Shown piece after piece: positions 16,865 through 23,963 of a DNA stretch of 64,000 bases. The DNA lies in NCBI GenBank assembly GCA_947625885.1, contig CANQQA010000003.1, forward strand, positions 1 through 64,000. Reading direction: 5' to 3'. Each line of letters opens with the position of its first letter. Position 1 is the stretch's first letter. The notes beneath the pieces were generated by a model, which worked only from the letters and a program-made list of their open reading frames with translations, was not told the DNA's origin and made no database searches. This DNA is from an uncultured Bacteroidales bacterium (lineage in GTDB: Bacteria > Bacteroidota > Bacteroidia > Bacteroidales > UBA11471). The position numbers and the translations under genes were made by a program.

Positions 16865-17248
16865 TTATTTTTTTATGGTGTTGGAATTTTGGTTATACGC
16901 TTTGGCGACGCATTTCCATTCGCCGTTCATTTTCATCAGCAGAAGGTAGTCGGTGAAGTCGATGCGACCGCCCCATTTCTCTTCCAATACGCGCACGACG
17001 GCGAGCGTCTCTTCCACCGCTATCACGTCGATGCGCGCTTTGAAATCGTCGCCTGCGCCCACACTGTCCACATTATGGTAGAACTGCTCTATGCTGCCGT
17101 GTTCCAATTTGCCGTCCAGATACCCGAACAGCACCGCTTCATCGATGAACAACTCTTTGGCATGGCGGCTGTTGCCTTCGGCTACGCTCTTTACAAACTT
17201 CATGGCGGCAGCTTCCACTGCCCGATACTCTTCGATACTTGCTCTCAT
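16865..17248 (-). CDS. NTF2-like (putative lumazine-binding-type) protein
   Basis: A 127-residue protein with the SnoaL/NTF2 cone fold: an N-terminal helix (EEYRAVEAAAMKFVKSVAEGN), a helix with AKELFIDEAVLFGYLDG, and beta strands ending in DYLLLMKMNGEWKCVAKAY. Proteins of this shape often accompany small reductases and may bind hydrophobic ligands. It is the first gene of a two-gene unit with the flavodoxin-fold reductase. A TAATTTTG box at 17281-17288 on the minus strand is a plausible -7 element. Confidence 0.75.
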   Translation of the reverse strand: MRASIEEYRAVEAAAMKFVKSVAEGNSRHAKELFIDEAVLFGYLDGKLEHGSIEQFYHNVDSVGAGDDFKARIDVIAVEETLAVVRVLEEKWGGRIDFTDYLLLMKMNGEWKCVAKAYNQNSNTIKK

Positions 17249-17311
17249 ACGATTTCGATTTTTAGGTGAAAATTATGCGACAAAATTATATCGATACCTT
17301 CGTTCAGGCAA

Positions 17312-17348
17312 GTACCGAAAAATTTTTCATGTACTGAAAAATTTTTCC
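17312..17348. promoter_or_regulatory. Candidate HxlR operator: tandem palindromes
   Basis: The palindrome GAAAAATTTTTC occurs at 17317-17328 and again at 17336-17347, each preceded by a GTAC-(C/T) at 17312 and 17331, so two copies repeat every 19 bp. They lie between the divergent -7 boxes (17281-17288 minus, 17377-17384 plus), where an autoregulating HxlR dimer would be expected to bind. Confidence 0.5.
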
Positions 17349-17406
17349 CTATACTCCGGAAATGGCGGACTATTGCTATATTTGTCGTGTAATAATATAT
17401 GGAACG

Positions 17407-17772
17407 ATGTACGAACGAAAAATACCTGTCGATTTGGATTGTCCTTTGCGCCTGACCATGAGCCTCATCGGCTCGAAGTGGAAATCCTGCATCTTGGACG
17501 AACTTCGTTACAAGCCGCTGCGCCCCAGCGAATTGCATAAACTCTTTCCCGAAGCCGCGCCCCGCGTGCTCGACCTTCAACTCAAAGAATTAGTCGATGA
17601 TGGTCTCGTGTCCAAAACCATTTTTCCCGAATTGCCGCCCCGTTCCGAGTACGCCATTACCCCGTTGGGCGCGACATTGATACCCATTATCGATGCCATG
17701 ATAGCGTGGGGCAACCGGAATACCCGACTTTTCAGCAAAAAATATTCCCGCACCGCCTCCCCGACACGATAG
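17407..17772 (+). CDS. HxlR-family winged-helix transcriptional regulator
   Basis: A 121-residue MarR/HxlR-type DNA-binding protein. The sequence C-P-L-R-L-T-M-S-L-I-G-S-K-W-K (with the conserved Cys), then LRPSELHKLFPEAAPRVLDLQLKELVDDGLV and the wing RSEYAITPLGATLIPII, is the standard HxlR layout. I place the start at ATG 17407 because a TATATTTG -7 box at 17377-17384 lies inside the longer reading frame and the shorter start matches family length. It is divergent from the NTF2/reductase pair, which it probably controls through the tandem palindromes between them. Confidence 0.88.
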   Translation: MYERKIPVDLDCPLRLTMSLIGSKWKSCILDELRYKPLRPSELHKLFPEAAPRVLDLQLKELVDDGLVSKTIFPELPPRSEYAITPLGATLIPIIDAMIAWGNRNTRLFSKKYSRTASPTR

Positions 17773-17866
17773 CCCGTCGAGGTGATGCGACCTGATACGT
17801 CGCCTCCACTTTTATTTCATCGGTTTAATCATGAAGTCGATTGAAACGCTATAAACTACACATCGT

Positions 17867-18862
17867 TTATTCATCTTTACCTTTCAACATTCTGACAGCT
17901 CGGTCGAAGTCGCTCTCGAACAGGCTCATTTCACGTTGGCGATATATCTCAAACTCTTTTTCAGCCTTCTCTATCGCCTCCTTGTGGGAGATATTGCCAT
18001 TGCCAATCAACACCTTGCGTTTGTTGGCGATGATTTGATTGTCGAGCGTTTCTATCCAATCTTTCATCGTCATCGGATTCATTTCCAATGCCTGAAACTC
18101 GGCAAAGTCCAAAAATCCGGATACCAACAGATTTAGTCGTTGCAATTCTATCTCCGACAAATAGTTCTTGGCAATCTTCACATCGTCTTTGGTTACATAG
18201 TTGCCTTTGAAATTCGTCATACCGACAAAAGGCTTTTCGTTGTCCACACGATTATAAATCACCTCGGCGGCGGTGTTTTCGTGGACGGCATAGTGCAGTT
18301 TGTTCTGGACCGTAGCGAAAAATGTTTTGGTCATCTCGCTGCGTGGGTCGTAATCGACGGCAGTTGCGTAAATATCCGTTACCTGTTGATAGAAGTTGCG
18401 TTCACTGCTGCGAATGTCGCGAATACGCTGCAAGAGTTCGCGGAAGTAGCGGTTACCGCCCTGTTTGAGCCGCTCGTCGTCCATCGCAAAGCCTTTCTGG
18501 ATATACTCATGCAGCCGCTGTGTTGCCCACCGACGGAAACGGGTTGCCACTTGTGATTGCACACGATAGCCCAAAGCAATAATCATATCGAGGTTGTAAT
18601 GAGCCACATCGCGCGTTTGAGTTTTTCCCTCAATAGCCCCGTGCTGAGTGGTTATTCGGAAATCCCGAATAACCACTTCTCTGTCGAGTTCTCTATCTTC
18701 AATGATATGCTTGATATGCTCGCTGACATTGGACACGCTTGTCTGGTATATCTCTGCCAACTGTTTTTGCGTAAGCCACAAATCTTCGTCGGCAAAACGA
18801 ACAGACACTCGCGTTACCTCGTTGTCGTCTTGGTAGATGATTATTTTATTGTCGTCTTTCAT
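17867..18862 (-). CDS. RhuM-family protein
   Basis: A 331-residue protein of the virulence RhuM family (PF13310). The N-terminal section has the family block LWLTQKQLAEIYQTSVSNVSEHIKHI, a helix-turn-helix-like region, then TQTRDVAHYNLDMIIALGYRVQS and FRRWATQRLHEYIQKGF, which are hallmarks of RhuM. The family is common in or beside restriction-modification loci, and its molecular role is not established. Its start overlaps the stop of the helicase-methyltransferase gene by 4 bases, so it is the third gene of that operon. No terminator hairpin was evident downstream. Confidence 0.9.
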   Translation of the reverse strand: MKDDNKIIIYQDDNEVTRVSVRFADEDLWLTQKQLAEIYQTSVSNVSEHIKHIIEDRELDREVVIRDFRITTQHGAIEGKTQTRDVAHYNLDMIIALGYRVQSQVATRFRRWATQRLHEYIQKGFAMDDERLKQGGNRYFRELLQRIRDIRSSERNFYQQVTDIYATAVDYDPRSEMTKTFFATVQNKLHYAVHENTAAEVIYNRVDNEKPFVGMTNFKGNYVTKDDVKIAKNYLSEIELQRLNLLVSGFLDFAEFQALEMNPMTMKDWIETLDNQIIANKRKVLIGNGNISHKEAIEKAEKEFEIYRQREMSLFESDFDRAVRMLKGKDE

Positions 18863-21800
18863 TCCATTGGTTTAATCATGGATTCGATGAAGGCTATTTC
18901 GGCGGGGGATAAGCCATATTTCGCATAGAGTTGCGCGTCGATTTCACTTATGGGCTTACTCCAATCTATATCGCTTGGAGAAGAGAACTCTTGTAAAGGT
19001 ACAAATTGGTATACATCTCGGGCTGCGTCTTGGGTTTTCTTTTTTACACTAACAAGATACCTGAAAAATTTGGATTTAATGTATTTTGTAGCATTAATAG
19101 CTGCCTCTTGAGAATCAAAACCTAGTTCAGGTCGAATAACTATATATGTATCAGTACAAACAGAGTTCGGCTCACCGTAAAATGGAACTCCGAGGATTTG
19201 ATGCGGGAACCCTTCACCAGCACCATAAGCCTTAGAAATATAAATCTTATGGTAAGTAATAGTTTTATGATTTTTAGGTATGTCATTAATATTTACCCAC
19301 CCATATCCATCTGATATAAGTTGCTTATTTAAGTAACATTTGATGGTATTGGACACAGATGGAGAAATGCTATATCCACGCCAAGACGTGCTAAGTTGAT
19401 CTCCTTGGTCGTATTGGTGACGGGGCATGACAAATGATGCAAAGGAATATTTGTTGAAATAATCATCACCATGTTTAACTGCAATTTTGGAAAGTATATC
19501 CTCGGCTTTTGCATCGCGGATTACAATGCCCCACTTATTAAGGAAGCGAGTGCTACTTGTGGTTTTATCTTTTTGGATAATAGAGTATCTACATGGACCA
19601 TCATAAGAAGGACTTATCAGGAAGTAGCAAATGCCACCTTTAATCTCAACGTTAGGGAATACGTCGTTAGAGTTAGAGTAATCAAAAATGGAAACGACAT
19701 TATTTGATTCTATTATGGAGAGAGCCCATGATTCAGATAAACCTCGTCCTTGTAATGTTAGCCATTTAGAAGGCGTAATCATCGACAAGTATATCGGATT
19801 AATTTTTGTGGCTATATCAATGAACAGAGGGTATATTGCAGTAGATGATGTACAGTTTCCCTGATCCATAACTTGATACGGCGGATTGCCGACTATTGCT
19901 TTGAATTTCATATTGTCGTTTTCGTTTGTTTTCCAGAATGATTTGCCTTTCACCACTTTTGCAATAAAGTTGTCGGGCTTGTTTTTGATTTGATTGACTA
20001 AATCCTCGAAGTAGCGGGTGTTTACCGTCGCCTTGCGGAATCCCACAAGCGTGCGGCGCGTGATCGACTTCGCCATAGGGGTTTTGCAGATGACGAAGAT
20101 GTGTTCGGCAACCGCCTTGTCCCAAAGTGCTAAATGGTCTTTGAGGCTTTCGGGAACAGGCTTGGTATTGCGCAGCAGCGTGCGGTAGATGCTGTATGCC
20201 AAATAGAGCGGGTAAAGTCCCGATTTCGAGTTGATTTCCAACAGATAACTGTCTGCGGCGAATACCTCCTCGGTTACCGTTCCCTGCGTTACCGGCCGCG
20301 GCTCGGCAATCGGTTCCGAAAAGTCATCATTAAAGAAGCAATACCCGCCGAGGCAGTCGCTCATGTGCATATTCACCACACGCCACGGCGTCAGCACCGT
20401 TTCCTTGTCGGGGTTGCGAAAAGTCGCGAATATGGCTGCGATGCGCTCGATGCGTTCTTCGATTGCGAGGTTGTCGGCAGCACGCGCCATTTGGCGGATG
20501 CGTTTGCCTGCCGCTGCGAATATGTCGGGGTCGTAGTACTTTTTGAAGGCATTGAAGTGCTGCTTGGTTACGCCCCGCGGCATAAATTCCTCCCACGACT
20601 GCGGGTCGATAAGTTGGGTAAAGTTGTCGATGGTCAGTTCCTTGTCTTCGTCGGCAATATCCGCGCCGTAGATGAGCAGCGGCATACGGATAGAGATGCC
20701 GCGAAGAATGGAAATGGCATCGTCCTTCACTTTGCGTTTCTGCTTCAACTCTTCAAGCCGCGCCTTTTCCTCGTCGGTCAGGTCTTTCTTCTTCTTGGCT
20801 TCTAATTTTTGCTGTTCCGCGTATTCCTCGTTGTTCAGACCCTGTCTGTTGATGTCGATGTCGTTGCTCTTTTTCATCGCTTTGGTCTGCCCGATGATGC
20901 CTTTGAGGTCATAGAATTCGGCAATCTCTATATCCGACAATTTCATCAACTCATCGTTGTAGAGCGAAGTGTCCTCAAATCCGTTGCGAACCACTCGCTC
21001 GACATATACCTTTTTGAGTTGTTGGAGCATATTATCGACATTGAAGTGGCTCATTTTCGAGCCTTCTATCGAGATAATCGGGCAGAAATTGAGGAAATCG
21101 CCCAACTGCTGACGCTCGGAGTCGCCCTGTTTGCCTGCCTTGGTCGAAATCTTGGCTGTCTCGGCAAGCACTTTCAGCGTGCGGTCGGGTGCGAAATCGA
21201 AGACGTAACACTCCTCCTTGACCCGACCGTTGATAGTCGCCGGGGTCTGTACGCGGAAGATAGTCTGCATATATGCCGACGCCGAAGTGCTGTAACTGCC
21301 CGACAGCATCAGCACGCCCGTCCACGGCTTGACGCTCACGCCGGTGGTCAGCCGACTACAGGAGAGTGTAATGGTGCGCGTTTCGTCGGGGTCGGCACCG
21401 ATAGCAGCCTCCACCATGTGCAGCGCCTTTCCGTTCTCCTCGTCATCATCGCCGTTGCCCGCGACATTGACAATATCGAAATACCCAAATACCGGATGCG
21501 CTTTCAACATCGCACTCAATGCCTTTGCCTCCTTTACGCCCGGCAGCATCCACAGCGTATGGCGGAATATATCGCGATAGGCAGCGTTGGCAAACGGATA
21601 TTGACTCTCGGCATCTTCTTTCGTCAGCAGATTGAGAAATGCCAAAATATCTTTTTCATGGACAAATGCCCCATCCTCTTTGGTGCGGAAAAACTCGCGG
21701 AAATTGAAAGCGATATCTTCATCGGCAAACTTCGGCAGCAACTTGCCGAGGTCGTAGGTGTAGATATTCAGGCGCGGCAACTCCGCATAGGGGTTGTGGT

Positions 21801-22851
21801 CGCCCGGGTGAAGCAAATCCCACTCCTTCTTTGCCCGCTGCTCCATGACATAGTCCCACGTATAGATTTCGTCTTCCTTGAAGTCATCGAGCAGATTGAA
21901 CGGCGTACCCGAAAGGCGCAGCACCTTTGTGTCAGGCTTCACTAATTCTTGCAGTACCGCCTTGCCGAGTGTCGTCTGCGTCCCCTCGTGCGCCTCATCG
22001 ACAATAATCAAATCCCACGGCGTGGCAAAGACTTCATTATTCTTATCGAAGTTGCCGCCGACCCGTTCCGAACCGCGCAAATCCTGAATCGAGGCAAAAT
22101 AGAGATAGCGGCACTCCCCACGTTTGGCGCGTGCTTCGAGGTTGGCATAAGGTTCTCCATTCGTTCGGGAGCCATAAGCAAAATCGGGTGTATCGTAGAA
22201 TATATTTTTGAATTCTTTAAACCAACCCGCTTCGACATCCGGACGGTGGGTAAGAATAAGTACGCGGCGGAAACCGACATGTTCCTTCACCACCTGCAAT
22301 GCCGACAGCGTTTTGCCGAAACGCATCTTGGCATTCCACAGCATTTGGTTGCCCTTCTTAAACTGTTTTAAGGTCTTGTTTATTGCCTCGCGTTGTTCGG
22401 GTCGGAGGACAATCGGAGAGCGGTCTGTCGAGATTTCGGATGCGTGCAGCGATTGCCTTCCGTCTTTCACCGCGGCAATGGCGTGTTTCACCGTTTCGAG
22501 ATCGGTTTCAAACCATTCGTTGGCATTGTTGGCTTGGTCGAAGATTTTGCGCTTTATGCCACTGCGAAGAAGTACGTTGTGTACATCATCATCATTGAAA
22601 CCGATCCGTTTATTATTCCGCAAAAAGATAGCCAATTCGGTATAAAGCAAGTCGTAATTTACGGCTGCGGTCTGTGTGTACTGGTCGATACGTTTCTTCG
22701 CAGCCTTGTTCAGCGCGGAACTGTTCGGCTGCGCAGTCATATCTCCCTCCTTAAAAGTGGTTTCACCGATTTTGAGGCATCCTTTATGATCCGCATCATT
22801 GATGCGGAACACATAAATCAGTTTGGGTTTTAATGACGAAAAGTACTGCAT
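18859..22851 (-). CDS. Helicase-methyltransferase restriction protein (Eco57I-type MTase domain)
   Basis: A 1330-residue single polypeptide. Parts in order: an N-terminal YVFRINDADHKGCLKIGE segment resembling a T5orf172/GIY-YIG-type nuclease domain (tentative); an SF2 helicase with motif I MRFGKT (Lys180), DEAH (285-288), SGTPF (314-318) and a C-terminal helicase half (SCSRLTTGVSVKPW, later a coiled K/E-rich stretch); an N6-adenine methyltransferase with motif IV NPPY (989-992); and a C-terminal target-recognition region. It probably cleaves and methylates DNA with the upstream subunit. The part encoding the C-terminal region is AT-rich (about 38-40% G+C in lines 19201 and 19621, against 57% in line 22261), suggesting an exchanged specificity domain. 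It starts 2 nt after the upstream gene. Confidence 0.82.
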   Translation of the reverse strand: MQYFSSLKPKLIYVFRINDADHKGCLKIGETTFKEGDMTAQPNSSALNKAAKKRIDQYTQTAAVNYDLLYTELAIFLRNNKRIGFNDDDVHNVLLRSGIKRKIFDQANNANEWFETDLETVKHAIAAVKDGRQSLHASEISTDRSPIVLRPEQREAINKTLKQFKKGNQMLWNAKMRFGKTLSALQVVKEHVGFRRVLILTHRPDVEAGWFKEFKNIFYDTPDFAYGSRTNGEPYANLEARAKRGECRYLYFASIQDLRGSERVGGNFDKNNEVFATPWDLIIVDEAHEGTQTTLGKAVLQELVKPDTKVLRLSGTPFNLLDDFKEDEIYTWDYVMEQRAKKEWDLLHPGDHNPYAELPRLNIYTYDLGKLLPKFADEDIAFNFREFFRTKEDGAFVHEKDILAFLNLLTKEDAESQYPFANAAYRDIFRHTLWMLPGVKEAKALSAMLKAHPVFGYFDIVNVAGNGDDDEENGKALHMVEAAIGADPDETRTITLSCSRLTTGVSVKPWTGVLMLSGSYSTSASAYMQTIFRVQTPATINGRVKEECYVFDFAPDRTLKVLAETAKISTKAGKQGDSERQQLGDFLNFCPIISIEGSKMSHFNVDNMLQQLKKVYVERVVRNGFEDTSLYNDELMKLSDIEIAEFYDLKGIIGQTKAMKKSNDIDINRQGLNNEEYAEQQKLEAKKKKDLTDEEKARLEELKQKRKVKDDAISILRGISIRMPLLIYGADIADEDKELTIDNFTQLIDPQSWEEFMPRGVTKQHFNAFKKYYDPDIFAAAGKRIRQMARAADNLAIEERIERIAAIFATFRNPDKETVLTPWRVVNMHMSDCLGGYCFFNDDFSEPIAEPRPVTQGTVTEEVFAADSYLLEINSKSGLYPLYLAYSIYRTLLRNTKPVPESLKDHLALWDKAVAEHIFVICKTPMAKSITRRTLVGFRKATVNTRYFEDLVNQIKNKPDNFIAKVVKGKSFWKTNENDNMKFKAIVGNPPYQVMDQGNCTSSTAIYPLFIDIATKINPIYLSMITPSKWLTLQGRGLSESWALSIIESNNVVSIFDYSNSNDVFPNVEIKGGICYFLISPSYDGPCRYSIIQKDKTTSSTRFLNKWGIVIRDAKAEDILSKIAVKHGDDYFNKYSFASFVMPRHQYDQGDQLSTSWRGYSISPSVSNTIKCYLNKQLISDGYGWVNINDIPKNHKTITYHKIYISKAYGAGEGFPHQILGVPFYGEPNSVCTDTYIVIRPELGFDSQEAAINATKYIKSKFFRYLVSVKKKTQDAARDVYQFVPLQEFSSPSDIDWSKPISEIDAQLYAKYGLSPAEIAFIESMIKPME

Positions 22852-22853
22852 AA

Positions 22854-23858
22854 CTATTTTATGAGGTCGATGAATCTAATTTTCTCCTTGCCTTTTGGGG
22901 CGTTCCAGTCTTTGATAAGGGCGTATGTTCCGTTGTGGGCGCGTATATCGTCATTGCGGCAGCCCTGACAAACGGATATATGTTCTTCGTCGCCGAAAAT
23001 GGTGCGCTCTATTATCCTGCGTTCTCCGCAACTGTCGGGCACAACGCCTTTCAGTCCGTCCATTTGCCAGATGTTCCACGAAATGATGTAGGCGATATAT
23101 TGCAGCGATTTGAGTTGCGGTTCGCTGCCGAATTTCGCCTTGTAATAGTCGATAAATGTGTAGAGCAGCGCCTCGCGGGCAAGCACCAGATTATCGCCCT
23201 GCCATTCGTAGCCATAGATGCTCATGTATGCCGTCTGTGCAGCTTTCAACCATTCGCCCGACGTTTCCGTGTTCTCGCCGACGATGCGCAACTTTCTGTC
23301 GAGCAAGCCGATGCGTCGCTCTATCGGAATAGGTTCGCCCGTTACCGTATCATACCGGCTGACTAAATAGGGGGCTTCGCCGCAGGTGATTTCGAGGCGG
23401 TTTTCCCGTACATAATCGCGCCATGTCCTGCTCTCGGGGAACAGGATTTTTCCGTCGGTCGGAATCCACGAATGCGAGCCGTCGGGATTATCCACTTCGG
23501 TATTGAACACATTTTCCCGCCCGAACCAAGCATTATCCACCAGATTGTTCTGCTTGTTGCATATCCACGACGGGGTGAAAACCTCTGCCATTTCGCGGCT
23601 GCGCTGCTGCTGCATTTCGCGGCTTTTGACAGCGCGCGGTCGGATAATACCTCCGTTTTTTCCCGTAATGGCGGCAATCGTAATCGGGTCGTTATACCGG
23701 TAGCCGGCACCCAAATCGGCATAATTGTTCGTCGCCCAAAAGATATTGACCTGCCGATCCTCCGTGCTTAATGTGTGGTCTTTAAGCAAGGCTGCGAGCA
23801 ATTCGGGCGACCGCTCGAAAATCTCGTTTTCCTGTATGTCGATTGGTGAAGATTTCAT
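22854..23858 (-). CDS. Methylase-associated subunit of the restriction-modification operon
   Basis: A 334-residue protein that begins the defence operon. The segment SREMAEVFTPSWICNKQNNLVD resembles the start of gamma-type N6-adenine methyltransferases (xxR-x-x-F-T-P-x-W-I-x-x), but I see no NPPY catalytic motif, which is instead in the next gene. It therefore looks like half of a split enzyme or a modification subunit. Other landmarks are W-F-G-R-E-N-V-F-N and two Cys pairs near the C-terminus (C-G-E-R-R and CQGC), perhaps metal-binding. A TAACTTTG -7 box lies at 23897-23904. The partner gene follows after 2 nt. Confidence 0.7.
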   Translation of the reverse strand: MKSSPIDIQENEIFERSPELLAALLKDHTLSTEDRQVNIFWATNNYADLGAGYRYNDPITIAAITGKNGGIIRPRAVKSREMQQQRSREMAEVFTPSWICNKQNNLVDNAWFGRENVFNTEVDNPDGSHSWIPTDGKILFPESRTWRDYVRENRLEITCGEAPYLVSRYDTVTGEPIPIERRIGLLDRKLRIVGENTETSGEWLKAAQTAYMSIYGYEWQGDNLVLAREALLYTFIDYYKAKFGSEPQLKSLQYIAYIISWNIWQMDGLKGVVPDSCGERRIIERTIFGDEEHISVCQGCRNDDIRAHNGTYALIKDWNAPKGKEKIRFIDLIK

Positions 23859-23963
23859 TTCGCCGGCTATAAAATTTTGTATCGCGTTTATTCATGCAAA
23901 GTTAAAAATTTTTCGCGAAAAAAAGTCATTACAACGATTTTCCTGCCGAACGAATAGGGGGCA

